Source: Rhodoferax sp. OV413
GTDB taxonomy: Bacteria > Pseudomonadota > Gammaproteobacteria > Burkholderiales > Burkholderiaceae_C
Length of the DNA: 64,000 nucleotides
Assembly: GCA_945861785.1 (NCBI GenBank)
Contig: CAMAWD010000003.1
Location: 62,001 to 126,000, forward strand
Direction of reading: 5' to 3'
Shown piece by piece: positions 19,074-27,397 of this stretch. How positions within the stretch are numbered: the first letter of the stretch is position 1; every line of letters begins with the position of its first letter. The position numbers and the translations under genes were made by a program. The notes beneath the pieces are model-generated. The model ran no database searches. It saw only the letters and a program-made list of their open reading frames with translations, and was not told the DNA's origin.

Positions 19074-20186
19074 ATGGAATCTCAGCTATTCTCTCCGATC
19101 TCCCTGGGGGGGCTGGTGCTGCCGAACCGGATCGTGGTGTCACCGATGTGCCAGTACAGCTGCATCGATGGCGTGATGCAGCCATGGCATGACCAGCACC
19201 TGGGGCATCTCGCCTTGTCAGGAGCGGGCCTGATCATCATCGAAGCGACCGGGGTCAGCAAGGAGGGACGAATCACGCATGGTTGTGCCGGTCTGTGGAA
19301 CATCCGTCAGGAGCGTCGATTGCGTGAAGTGGTCGAGCGTATCCGCAGCTATTCGTCCACGGCGATCGGGCTTCAGATCGGCCACACCGGTCGCCGCGCA
19401 GGCATTGCACCACCCTGGAACGGTGCCATGACGCCCTTGACACCCGAGGCGGGCGCTTGGCAGTCGTTTGGTCCCTCGGCGCTGCCGCACATGCCGGGAT
19501 GGCCGGTGCCGCGAGAACTCACGGTCAGGGGGATGGCGCGCATTGCCGGCGCATTTGCCGCATCCGCTCAAAGGGCCTTGCGGGCCGGAATCGACCTGAT
19601 CGAGGTGCATGGCGCCCACGGCTACCTGTTGCACCAGTTTCTCTCTCCGCTGGCGAACCAGCGCACGGACGAATACGGTGGAAGCCTGCTCAACCGGATG
19701 CGGTTTCCGCTCGAGGTCGCCAAGGCGGTGCGCGACGTATGGCCACCTGAACGGGCGCTCGGCATGCGCATCAGCGGGACGGAATGGCATGACAACGGCT
19801 GGGACTTGGACCAGTCGGTGGAATTCGTCCGTGCTCTCGGAGCGGTCGGGTACGACTATGTCTGTGTGTCGAGCGGTGGCATCGGTGGTGCCACGGCCCT
19901 GCTGCGGGACCACACCGCCCTCGCACAATACATCCGGCAGCGCACCGACGTGCCGATCTGCGCAGTGGGGTATATCACCGATCCGGCGCAGGCGGAGGCG
20001 ACTCTGGCCGATGGCAAGGCCGATCTAGTGGCCCTGGCTCGCGCCTTTCTCGACAATCCGCGATGGGGCTGGCACGCGGCGTTGGCGTTGGGAGCGACAC
20101 CGCACTTTCCGCAACAGTATGAACTGGTCAGACCGGAGAACTGGCGCGCGTTCGGCAAGGTGCATCCGGATCTTGCGCCGGCCTGA
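19074..20186 (+). CDS. NADH:flavin oxidoreductase, old yellow enzyme family (YqjM/NamA-like)
   Basis: A 370-residue FMN-dependent ene-reductase of the YqjM/XenA subclass, which reduces activated C=C bonds using NAD(P)H. Visible markers: SPMCQYS near residue 20 with the subclass cysteine, [36 protein letters not shown] with the FMN-binding segment, and a C-terminal [12 protein letters not shown] phosphate-binding region. The ATG used has AAGG and GGAG just upstream; an in-frame TTG at 19059 would add five residues. It closes the SsuA/Hyu/cyclase operon, so it may reduce an unsaturated intermediate of the same pathway. The next gene faces it on the other strand. Confidence 0.92.
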   Translation: [370 protein letters not shown]

Positions 20187-20236
20187 CCGCACGTGCCGCA
20201 CGTCCCTTCATCGGCGGTTTATCCGGGCTTCGGCCG

Positions 20237-21691
20237 CTACCGCCGGTCCGCCAGGCGTGCTTCGCTGGGCAGGTCGAGCAACTTGCCCGGGTTCATCAGG
20301 TTTCCCGGGTCGAGCAGGGACTTGATGCCCTGCATCAGTCCGAGCTCCAGCGGGTCCTTGTACAGCTTGAGCTCGTCCCGCTTGGCGCCGCCGATGCCAT
20401 GTTCGGCGCTGATGCTGCCACCAAGCTCGGCGGCGATGCGGTGCACCTCGGCGCTCGCGGCGTCCGCCTCGCGCTGCAACTCGGTTGCATCCTTGCCAGC
20501 GCGCGGGAAGATCGCCACCAGGTGGATGTTGCCGTCGCCCACGTGGCCGACCGCCACCACCTGCGGGTCGGACCGCCTCGCGCGCAGCGCTGCGGTGGCG
20601 CGCTGGACGAACTCCGGGATGCGGGCGATCGGCACCGACGTGTCGTGCGACACGCTGTAGCCGGAGTTGCGGTTGGCCTCCGACACGCTGTCGCGCAGGC
20701 GCCAGAATTCAGCCACCTGGCGCTCACTGGCTGCAACTGCGGCATCCTGCAGCAGGCCTGCGTTCATCGCGCCGGCAAGCGTGTCCTGGATATGGTCTGC
20801 CAGATCGGTGCCGGCGCGCGAATCGGTCGCCTCCAGCAGCACCGCCCAGGGATGGGCGGATTTCAGCGGGTCGCGCGTGCCCGGGATGTGGTGCAACACC
20901 AGGTCGAGTTGCCCGCGCGACATCACTTCGAAACTCGACAGCCTTTCGCCGCAGCTCTCCTGGAGGCACCCGAGCAGCTCAACCGCGTGCTGCAGGCTGT
21001 CCAGTCCGACCCAAGCGGCAACGCGACCCTTCGGCTGTGGGAACAATTTCAGCACTGCGGCGGTGACCACGCCCAGCGTTCCCTCGGCGCCGATGAACAA
21101 CTGCTTCAGGTCGTAGCCGGTGTTGTCCTTGCGCAGCGCGCGCAGGCCGCTCCACAGGCGGCCATCGGGCAGCACGACTTCGAGTCCGAGCACCAGGTCG
21201 CGCATGTTGCCAAACCGCAGCACGGCCGTGCCGCCCGCGTTGGTGGAGATGTTTCCGCCGATCTGGCACGAACCCTGGCTGCCCAGCGCCATCGGAAACA
21301 GTCGCCCGTGTGCCGCGGCCTGCTGCTGTATCGCCGCCAGCGTGCAGCCAGCCTCGACCGTGATGGTGTTGCCGGCAGGGTCGATCTCGCGCAACTTGTC
21401 CATGCGGTCCAGGCATAACACGACGTTGGCAAGCGCGGCGGGTGGCAAGGCACCGGCCGACATGCCGGTATTGCCGCCTTGCGGTACAACGGCAATCCGC
21501 GCGGCGCGGGCATAACGCACGACCGCCGCCACCTGGTCGGCACTGTCGGGCCGCACCGCGCACAGCGTTGCGCCGCGGTAACGGCCGCGCCAGTCGCGCT
21601 CGTACTTTTCCAACTCGCCCGCCGCGGTGACCAAATGGGCCGGGCCGACGATGGCCGACAAGGCGGCGAGGGTTTCCGCGGATGCAGTCAT
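20237..21691 (-). CDS. FAD-binding oxidoreductase (GlcD / D-2-hydroxyacid dehydrogenase-like)
   Basis: A 484-residue flavoprotein of the FAD_binding_4 plus FAD-oxidase_C type, which includes glycolate oxidase subunit D, D-lactate and D-2-hydroxyglutarate dehydrogenases. The FAD-pyrophosphate loop reads PQGGNTGMSAGA (about residues 69-80). NISTNAGG and RKDNTGYDLKQLFIGAEGTLG follow. The C-terminal half has GHVGDGNIHL and SAEHGIGGAKRDEL, the usual substrate and metal residues. It oxidises a 2-hydroxyacid, the kind of product expected from the neighbouring dehydratase/lyase cassette. It ends convergent with the OYE gene and is followed upstream by iclR on the same strand, 19 bases away. Confidence 0.92.
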   Translation of the reverse strand: MTASAETLAALSAIVGPAHLVTAAGELEKYERDWRGRYRGATLCAVRPDSADQVAAVVRYARAARIAVVPQGGNTGMSAGALPPAALANVVLCLDRMDKLREIDPAGNTITVEAGCTLAAIQQQAAAHGRLFPMALGSQGSCQIGGNISTNAGGTAVLRFGNMRDLVLGLEVVLPDGRLWSGLRALRKDNTGYDLKQLFIGAEGTLGVVTAAVLKLFPQPKGRVAAWVGLDSLQHAVELLGCLQESCGERLSSFEVMSRGQLDLVLHHIPGTRDPLKSAHPWAVLLEATDSRAGTDLADHIQDTLAGAMNAGLLQDAAVAASERQVAEFWRLRDSVSEANRNSGYSVSHDTSVPIARIPEFVQRATAALRARRSDPQVVAVGHVGDGNIHLVAIFPRAGKDATELQREADAASAEVHRIAAELGGSISAEHGIGGAKRDELKLYKDPLELGLMQGIKSLLDPGNLMNPGKLLDLPSEARLADRR

Positions 21692-21710
21692 ACCGGCCAG
21701 CGTTTATTCA

Positions 21711-22484
21711 TCATGGCAGCAGTGGCCGCATCTTGTCACGCAGTTCCAGCAGCCGGCCCAGATAGACTGGTTCGCCGCGCTTGATCATCTGGTTGTTGAG
21801 CCCGGCAACGCTGATGCAGCCGCACAGCTGGTCCTGGGTGTTCAACAGCGGAACGGCCAGGGCGCTCAGGCCGATCACCACGTCGTCCACCGCGAGCTCC
21901 CACCCGCGTTGGCGAATCAGCTTCAAGTGCTTCTTGAGTCGCCGCCGGTCGACGAGACTCTTGGCTGTCAGCGCCGTCAGTGGCCGGGCCAGCTCGCGGT
22001 CGATTTCGTCGTCCGACTGCCAGGCCAGCAGCAGCTTCGGCGCGCCGCCACAATTGACCTGCAGCGATCCGCCGATGGGCCAGAAATGCACCTCCATGCC
22101 CTTGTGGTCGTGGTGGCGGTCCAGGCAGACCGCGCTGTGATCGCGGTATTCGGACAGGAACACCGTCAGGCCGAGCTCGGCCGCGAGCTCTCGCAGCTGC
22201 GGCGCCGCCAGCTCGCGCAGATCGACATCGCCAAGGGAGCGTGCGAGACGACGGATCATCGGGCCCAGAGAGTACTGGCCGCTGTCGCCATCCTGCAGGA
22301 CCACGCCCTCGGCCATCAGGGTGAGAAGCAAACGCCGTGTCGTGCCACGGTCCAGACCGGCCTTTTCGGCAATGTCGCGCAATTGCAGCCGCCGATTGCC
22401 ATCGAACACCGCCAGGATCGCCAGCGCCCGTCGGACGGCCCGCACCGTGCCACTGGCAGCTTCTTCTGAATTAGCAAGGGGCAT
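21711..22484 (-). CDS. IclR-family transcriptional regulator
   Basis: About 257 residues: an N-terminal winged HTH (RALAILAVFDGNRRLQLRDIAEKAGLDRGTTRRLLLTL, residues about 17-50) followed by an IclR effector domain (SAVCLDRHHDHKGMEV to the GCISVAGLNNQM segment). The ATG chosen abuts the operator at 22484-22507; upstream in-frame TTG and GTG codons (22523, 22508) are alternatives, and none has a good ribosome binding site. It is divergent from the leuC-like gene, with a palindromic operator between them, so it most likely controls that cassette and itself. Matching operators at 10.66 and 37.8 kb suggest a wider regulon. Confidence 0.9.
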   Translation of the reverse strand: MPLANSEEAASGTVRAVRRALAILAVFDGNRRLQLRDIAEKAGLDRGTTRRLLLTLMAEGVVLQDGDSGQYSLGPMIRRLARSLGDVDLRELAAPQLRELAAELGLTVFLSEYRDHSAVCLDRHHDHKGMEVHFWPIGGSLQVNCGGAPKLLLAWQSDDEIDRELARPLTALTAKSLVDRRRLKKHLKLIRQRGWELAVDDVVIGLSALAVPLLNTQDQLCGCISVAGLNNQMIKRGEPVYLGRLLELRDKMRPLLP

Positions 22485-22540
22485 TTCGATCGATGAAACG
22501 ATTTTCACTGGTTGACACCGCAATTCTAATCCGTTAGTCT
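22484..22540 (+). promoter_or_regulatory. Sigma70-type promoter with IclR-type operator (copy 2 of 3), driving the LeuC/LeuD/lyase cassette
   Basis: Half-site TTTCG (22484-22488), perfect palindrome TGAAA-CGAT-TTTCA (22494-22507), TTGACA (22512-22517), 17 bases, TAGTCT (22535-22540). The leuC-like ATG follows at 22569. The palindrome sits directly against the -35 and against the iclR start, so one regulator could control both directions. The layout is the same as at 10646 and 37816. Confidence 0.75.
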
Positions 22541-22568
22541 AGACTCCGAACGACAGAATGGCGGCGAA

Positions 22569-23831
22569 ATGGGTTCCACAATCACCGAAAAAATCCTGGC
22601 CCGGGCGGCTGGCCTGGCGTCCGTCAAGGCGGGCGACGAGGTCATGGCCAAGCCCGATTACGTGCTTGCCTATGACTTCCCGGGCTACACGGATGTTATC
22701 TTCAAGCAGCTGAAGGACGAGTTCGGCATCCAGAAGATGCCCGAGCCGGAGCGCTTTGGCATCTTCATCGACCACATGGTTCCGACCGCCACCGCGGCGG
22801 AAGAGCAGTTGCACATCGGCACCCGCGAGTGGACGAAGGTCAACGACGTGGCGCTGTACGAGCGCAAGGGCATCGGCCACCAGGTCGCCTCGGAGGTCGG
22901 TTTCGCGACGCCAGGCGCCTTCGTCGTGCACTTCGACGGGCACGTCAGCCAACTGGGCACCTTCGGCACGCTGGCGATGGGCATCCGGCGCAATGTGCTC
23001 GAGGCGTTCGCGATGGAGCGGGTGTCGATCCGGGTGCCGCAGACCACCCGCGTCGACCTGGTCGGCAAGCTGCAACCGGGCGTCATGGCGCGCGACGTGT
23101 TCCATCACATGGTGCGGGTGCTCGGGTCGGCCTCGTGCCGGTTTCAGGTGCTTGAGATCGGCGGGTCGGCGGTGGCCGAGATGTCCACCGACGGCCTGCA
23201 AACCATCACCGGGCTGGCCATGTTCACCGGTGCCGTGACGGCGATCGTCAACCCCGACGCCAAACGCCTCGAATACGCGCTGCCGCGTGCGCGCAAGAAA
23301 CTCGAGCCGGTGTGCAGCGATGCCGACGCGCACTACGCCGCGCGCCATGAAATCGACCTGTCTTCGCTCGAGCCGATCATCGTGATCCCGCCCAGCCCGG
23401 CGAACACGCGCGACCTGAAGGACTACCTCGGCCTCGAGGTACAGACCGGTTATCTTGGCTCCTGCGCCTCTGGCCGGATCGACGACCTGCGGGCCGCGGC
23501 CTCGGTGCTCAAGGGTCGCCAGATTGCCCCCGGTTTTGCCCTGTATGTCGTGCCGACCAGCAAGGAGATCATGGCCGCCGCCGCGCGCGAAGGCCTGATC
23601 GAGACGCTGGTTGATGCCGGCGCCTTCGTGTCGTCGCCGTCCTGCGATTACTGTTTCGGCCGGATCGCGACCATGGCGCCGGGGCAGCGGGCCGTGTCCA
23701 CCGGCACGCTCAACGTGCGCGGTCGCATGGGCAGCCCGGACTCGGAGATCTATCTGTGCAACGCGGCAGTGATCGCGGCCTCCGCCCTCGAGGGCAGGAT
23801 CGCCGATCCACGCCCTTACCTGCGCGACTGA
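22569..23831 (+). CDS. LeuC/DmdA-like hydro-lyase large subunit (aconitase superfamily)
   Basis: A 420-residue [4Fe-4S] (de)hydratase large subunit of the 3-isopropylmalate dehydratase / 2,3-dimethylmalate dehydratase group. The three cluster cysteines are present: C299 in GSCASGR, and C359 and C362 in SCDYC. The GRMG and AASAL segments of the family are also in place. It is encoded with a small subunit and an isocitrate-lyase-family protein. That trio matches the hydratase-lyase end of Eubacterium barkeri nicotinate fermentation (DmdA, DmdB, Dml) better than leucine synthesis, where a dehydrogenase would be expected. A 2-alkylmalate-type substrate is therefore likely but unproven. Its degenerate copy lies at 10801-11035. 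Confidence 0.87.
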   Translation: MGSTITEKILARAAGLASVKAGDEVMAKPDYVLAYDFPGYTDVIFKQLKDEFGIQKMPEPERFGIFIDHMVPTATAAEEQLHIGTREWTKVNDVALYERKGIGHQVASEVGFATPGAFVVHFDGHVSQLGTFGTLAMGIRRNVLEAFAMERVSIRVPQTTRVDLVGKLQPGVMARDVFHHMVRVLGSASCRFQVLEIGGSAVAEMSTDGLQTITGLAMFTGAVTAIVNPDAKRLEYALPRARKKLEPVCSDADAHYAARHEIDLSSLEPIIVIPPSPANTRDLKDYLGLEVQTGYLGSCASGRIDDLRAAASVLKGRQIAPGFALYVVPTSKEIMAAAAREGLIETLVDAGAFVSSPSCDYCFGRIATMAPGQRAVSTGTLNVRGRMGSPDSEIYLCNAAVIAASALEGRIADPRPYLRD

Positions 23832-23841
23832 GGGGTCGACC

Positions 23842-24375
23842 ATGGCAATGCGGAACTTGCGCGGCCGGGTGGCCTTCGTGTTTGACGAACTCGACTTCGA
23901 CGTCGACCAGATCGTCGGCGTCAAGAACATGAAGACCACCGACATCCATGAACTGGTGAAGGCCGCGATGCAGGCCTACGACCCCGAGTTCGCGGGCAAA
24001 GTGAAGCCGGGCGACCTGCTGGTGGGCAACCACAACTTCGGTTATGGCCATCCCCACTATCCGCCGATGAAGGCAATGCGCCAGCTCGGCGTAGCCGGCA
24101 TCATTGCCGAGTCCTTCTCGCCCGGTTACTGGCGCGGCGAGATCAGCATGGGCTTTCCGCAGGTGTCATGTCCGGGCATTCTGGGCTTCGTCCAGCGCTG
24201 GGACGACATCGAGGTGGACTGGAGCGCGGGCGTCGTGCGCAACCTGACCCAAGGTACCCAACTGGCTTTCGAGCCGCTGCCGCGCGCAGATTTAGAGATG
24301 CTCGAAGCCGGTGGCCTGGAGAGTTATCTGAAAAAGCGGTTCTTCAGCGAGAAAAACACAGGAGCTTCGGCATGA
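23842..24375 (+). CDS. LeuD/DmdB-like hydro-lyase small subunit with atypical active-site loop
   Basis: A 177-residue swivelling-domain subunit partnering the LeuC-like protein. It begins RGRVAFVFDELDFDVDQI and has KVKPGDLLVGNHNFGYG, aligned with the LeuD segment that leads to the catalytic loop. In standard LeuD/aconitase that loop is NFGCGSSRE, with the catalytic serine and a substrate-binding arginine. Here it is NFGYGHPHYP (residues 65-74), with neither. The rest (GVAGIIAESF) is family-like. A ribosome binding site (GAGGGG) lies just after the leuC stop, and the gene's stop overlaps the start of the lyase gene (ATGA). The substituted loop suggests altered chemistry or substrate. Confidence 0.82.
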   Translation: MAMRNLRGRVAFVFDELDFDVDQIVGVKNMKTTDIHELVKAAMQAYDPEFAGKVKPGDLLVGNHNFGYGHPHYPPMKAMRQLGVAGIIAESFSPGYWRGEISMGFPQVSCPGILGFVQRWDDIEVDWSAGVVRNLTQGTQLAFEPLPRADLEMLEAGGLESYLKKRFFSEKNTGASA

Positions 24376-25238
24376 ACAATCTCAAGCAGATGATCAAGAG
24401 CAAAGGCACGGTATGGGCAGCCGGTGCCTACGATGCGCTGAGCGCCCGCCTGATTCAGGAGGCCGGCTTCGATGCCCTGCTCACCTCGGGCTTCGGCATC
24501 TCGTCGTCGTTCCTGGGCGAGCCCGATACCGAGCTCTACACCATGACGGAGAACCTGGCGGTGGTGCGCAATGTCTGCAATGCCGTGACGATCCCGGTGA
24601 TCGCCGACATCGACACTGGTTATGGCAATCCGGTCAGTGTCATGCGTACCATGCGCGAATTCGAGAACGCGGGTGCCAGCGCCATCATCATGGAGGACCA
24701 GATCTCGCCCAAGCGCTGCCCGTGCTCGTTCGATCTGATCGAGACCATCTCGATGGAAGAGGGGGTCAACAAGATCCGCGCCGTGGCCTCGGTGCGCAAG
24801 AACCCGGACGTGCTGATCATCGCCCGCACCGACGCGATCGTTCCCGAGGAGGCATTCCGGCGTGGCAAGGCTTACGTGGCGGCCGGCGCCGACATCATCC
24901 AGCCGATCTCCAAGTGCTTCAAGGACTTCGCCGGTCTGCAGGCGATGCGCGAAGCCTGTGGTGTCCCGCTCTCGCTGCAGCTGCTGGGATGGCTGGAAGC
25001 CGACCTGGACAGCAAGCAGATCGAGCAGGTTGCGGCGCTGGCCACTTACCCGCTGGTAGCACTGATGAGCGCCACCCAGGCAATCCGCTTGAACCTGCGC
25101 GCGCTGGCGGAGGCCAAGTCGTCGAAGGCGCTGCCGCAGCCGGTGACGGGGATGCATGATTTCAACGACTTCATCGGCTTCAAGCGCATCGACGCGCTGC
25201 AGCGCCAGTTCATGAATGCCGAGCCGGCCAAGGTCTGA
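24372..25238 (+). CDS. Isocitrate lyase/PEP mutase family lyase (2-methylisocitrate or 2,3-dimethylmalate lyase-like)
   Basis: A 288-residue TIM-barrel lyase of the ICL/PEPM family that splits a 2-alkylmalate-type acid into a 2-oxoacid and a carboxylate. It has GAYDALSARLIQEAG, SGFG, the metal-binding ADIDTGYGN (residues 78-86) and MEDQISPKRC (107-116). The catalytic cysteine C116 is present, but the invariant KRCGH is KRCPC: Gly and His are replaced by Pro and Cys. Length is normal for methylisocitrate or dimethylmalate lyases. It overlaps the leuD-like stop by four bases, making a translationally coupled hydratase-lyase trio. A Liv-type transporter operon follows 100 bases downstream. Confidence 0.86.
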   Translation: MNNLKQMIKSKGTVWAAGAYDALSARLIQEAGFDALLTSGFGISSSFLGEPDTELYTMTENLAVVRNVCNAVTIPVIADIDTGYGNPVSVMRTMREFENAGASAIIMEDQISPKRCPCSFDLIETISMEEGVNKIRAVASVRKNPDVLIIARTDAIVPEEAFRRGKAYVAAGADIIQPISKCFKDFAGLQAMREACGVPLSLQLLGWLEADLDSKQIEQVAALATYPLVALMSATQAIRLNLRALAEAKSSKALPQPVTGMHDFNDFIGFKRIDALQRQFMNAEPAKV

Positions 25239-25338
25239 CGCGACGTTGGGCGCGGTCGTGGCGCCCGATGCACCTCTGACGCGGCTATGATAGATTTCCA
25301 CCGCCACTGAACAACCATATCTTCCCGAGGTAACCACC

Positions 25339-26487
25339 ATGCAATTTGGAATCAAACGTAAAAGCCTGTTTGCCTTCGCTGCGAGCGTGGCACTGCTCGC
25401 CGGCGCAACTGACGGATTTGCGCAGGCCAAGCCACCGGTGCGGCTGGCCGCGATCCTGCCGCTCAGCGGCGCCGGTACATTCGAGGGGCAACAAGGCATC
25501 GAGGGCATGCAGGCCGCCGCGGCCATCATCAATGACAAGGGCGGCATCCTGGGCGGGCGCAAGATAGAAATCATTCCCTACGACGACAAGTCCTCTCCGG
25601 AGGAGGGCGTCAGCGCCGCGCGCCGCGCTATCGAGCAGGACAAGGTCGACGCGATCGTCGGCAACATGTTCAGCCCGATCGCCCTGGCGATGAAGGAAGT
25701 AACGCGCGACAAAATCCTGCACGTGGTGCTGGCACCGCAACACCCGAAGGTCACCGAGGAGGGCCACAAGTGGCTGTTCCGCCTGAACGAGACCACCATC
25801 ATGCGGGGCGGCAATTTTTCCAAGTTCATCTGCACCAAGATGAACCTGAAATCGGTCGCCATCCTGGCCATCAATGATGATTACGGCCGCTCCGAGGCCG
25901 GCAACTATGGCAAGTGGCTGCAGGAATGCGGGATGCAGGTCAAGGGCACCGAATTCTTCCAGGGCACCGACACCGACTTCAACGTCCAGCTGACCAAGAT
26001 CCGTGGCCTGCAGACCGACGCGATCTACGTCGCGGCGAGCGCCACGTCGCAGGGGGCCACCATCTATCGCCAGATCAGGCAGCTTGGCTACAAGGGCACC
26101 GTGGTCGCGTCGGGTGGCAACATGAATCCGAAGCTGATCGAGTTGTCGGGCAATTCGATCGAGGGCGTGTACAGCGTTTCGCCTTACGTCGAGGATGTGG
26201 AGAACCCGATTGCAGCCGCCTGGCGGACCGAGTATGCCAAGCGCTTCAAGAACGCGACCTCGTTTGTCGCAGCACTCTCGGCCGCCGGCCTCGAGGTCAC
26301 CGCCGGGGCCATGGACAAGGCGGGAACATCCACCGACTACGAGAAGATCGCCGCGGCGATCCGGGGCAACCAGTGGAACACGGTGCTTGGTGACATGAAG
26401 TTCAACAACATCGGGCAGGGCTTCCTCGCCAGCTATATCGTGCAGGTGAAGAACGGCAAGATCACCACAACCACCCGCGCAAATTGA
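25339..26487 (+). CDS. Branched-chain amino acid-type ABC transporter substrate-binding protein (LivK-like)
   Basis: A 382-residue periplasmic binding protein (Peripla_BP_6). A signal sequence (MQFGIKRKSLFAFAASVAL to FAQA) precedes RLAAILPLSGAGTFEGQQGIEGMQAA, the usual start of the mature receptor. It is the first gene of a complete livKHMGF set on the plus strand. Such receptors often take organic acids or aromatic acids rather than amino acids in catabolic operons. It lies 100 bases after the lyase gene, and the gap shows no convincing terminator, so read-through from the cassette promoter at 22.5 kb is possible. Confidence 0.92.
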   Translation: MQFGIKRKSLFAFAASVALLAGATDGFAQAKPPVRLAAILPLSGAGTFEGQQGIEGMQAAAAIINDKGGILGGRKIEIIPYDDKSSPEEGVSAARRAIEQDKVDAIVGNMFSPIALAMKEVTRDKILHVVLAPQHPKVTEEGHKWLFRLNETTIMRGGNFSKFICTKMNLKSVAILAINDDYGRSEAGNYGKWLQECGMQVKGTEFFQGTDTDFNVQLTKIRGLQTDAIYVAASATSQGATIYRQIRQLGYKGTVVASGGNMNPKLIELSGNSIEGVYSVSPYVEDVENPIAAAWRTEYAKRFKNATSFVAALSAAGLEVTAGAMDKAGTSTDYEKIAAAIRGNQWNTVLGDMKFNNIGQGFLASYIVQVKNGKITTTTRAN

Positions 26488-26530
26488 TCGACCGGCAGAT
26501 CTGGCGGGTGTCGCGGAGAATCCGGCGCTG

Positions 26531-27397
26531 ATGGGGGGGGTTTTTTTTCAGCAACTGGCCAACGGGCTCGTCAACGGGATGGGCTACGTGCTGATCGCGG
26601 TCGGGCTGACGCTGGTGTTCGGCGTGCTGCGCATCGTCAACTTCGCGCACGGCGAGTTCTACATGCTGGGCTCTTTCGCGACGTTCTTCGCGATGTCGCT
26701 GCTTGGCGTGCCCTACGTTGTTGCCGTGCTGATGGCCACGGTCGTCGTCGCGGGGGTTGGCGTCCTGGCCAACCAGGTGCTGTTTCGCCCGCTGCGACGC
26801 GAGCACGAGTTCACGATTCTGATGGTCAGCCTCGGCCTGAGCCTGATGCTGGCCAATGGCGGTGAACTGGTGTTCGGAGCCGATCCCAAATACATCTCCA
26901 GCCCGTTCGCGGACGATGCCGTCGAGTTGGGCTCGGTATTCCTGACCTGGCAGCGCATCATCGTGCTGGTGGCCGCGTCGGTGCTGATCGGTCTGGTGTA
27001 CCTGTTCATCCGTTTCACGCGCATGGGCAAGATGATGCAGGCCACCGCGCAGAACCGCGAAGGAGCGGCGCTGAGCGGGGTCAACATCGACTGGGTCCAC
27101 ACCTACACCTTTGCGCTTGCCTGTGGCCTCGCCGCCGCCGCCGGGGCGCTCCTGGGCCCGACCGCGGTGATCTTCCCGACCATCGGGGAATGGGCGGTGC
27201 TCAAGGCCTTTATCGTCGTCGTCATGGGCGGGCTGGGCAGCATGGGTGGCGCGGTCGCCGGCGGCCTGATTCTGGGCATCGTCGAGGCACTGGGCGCCAA
27301 CTACATATCGATCGCGTTCAAGGACGCAATTGGCTACGGCATCGTGGTGGCGGTGCTGCTGTGGCGCCCGGCCGGTCTGTTCGCGCCGCGGCAATGA
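26531..27397 (+). CDS. Branched-chain amino acid-type ABC transporter permease (LivH-like)
   Basis: A 288-residue inner-membrane permease of the Liv family with the hallmark GLTLVFGVLRIVNFAHGEFYMLG near residues 25-47 and the ABC-coupling loop near MMQATAQNREGAALSG. The start codon is followed immediately by eight G and eight T in a row (26533-26548), so codons 2-6 are built from homopolymers. The ATG is preceded by GGAG at a rather long spacing. The stop overlaps the start of livM (ATGA). Confidence 0.92.
   Translation: MGGVFFQQLANGLVNGMGYVLIAVGLTLVFGVLRIVNFAHGEFYMLGSFATFFAMSLLGVPYVVAVLMATVVVAGVGVLANQVLFRPLRREHEFTILMVSLGLSLMLANGGELVFGADPKYISSPFADDAVELGSVFLTWQRIIVLVAASVLIGLVYLFIRFTRMGKMMQATAQNREGAALSGVNIDWVHTYTFALACGLAAAAGALLGPTAVIFPTIGEWAVLKAFIVVVMGGLGSMGGAVAGGLILGIVEALGANYISIAFKDAIGYGIVVAVLLWRPAGLFAPRQ
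26533..26548 (+). repeat. Adjacent G8 and T8 homopolymers at the start of livH
   Basis: The G of the ATG plus seven more G, followed by eight T. Both runs lie within the first six codons, where polymerase slippage would shift the frame of the permease. This is seen directly; a role in phase variation is speculation. Confidence 0.8.

Noticed and set aside
25246-25264. GGGCGC/GCGCCC inverted repeat between the lyase and livK genes
   Set aside because: Stem of only six pairs with no T tract, so not a convincing terminator; common by chance in high-GC DNA.
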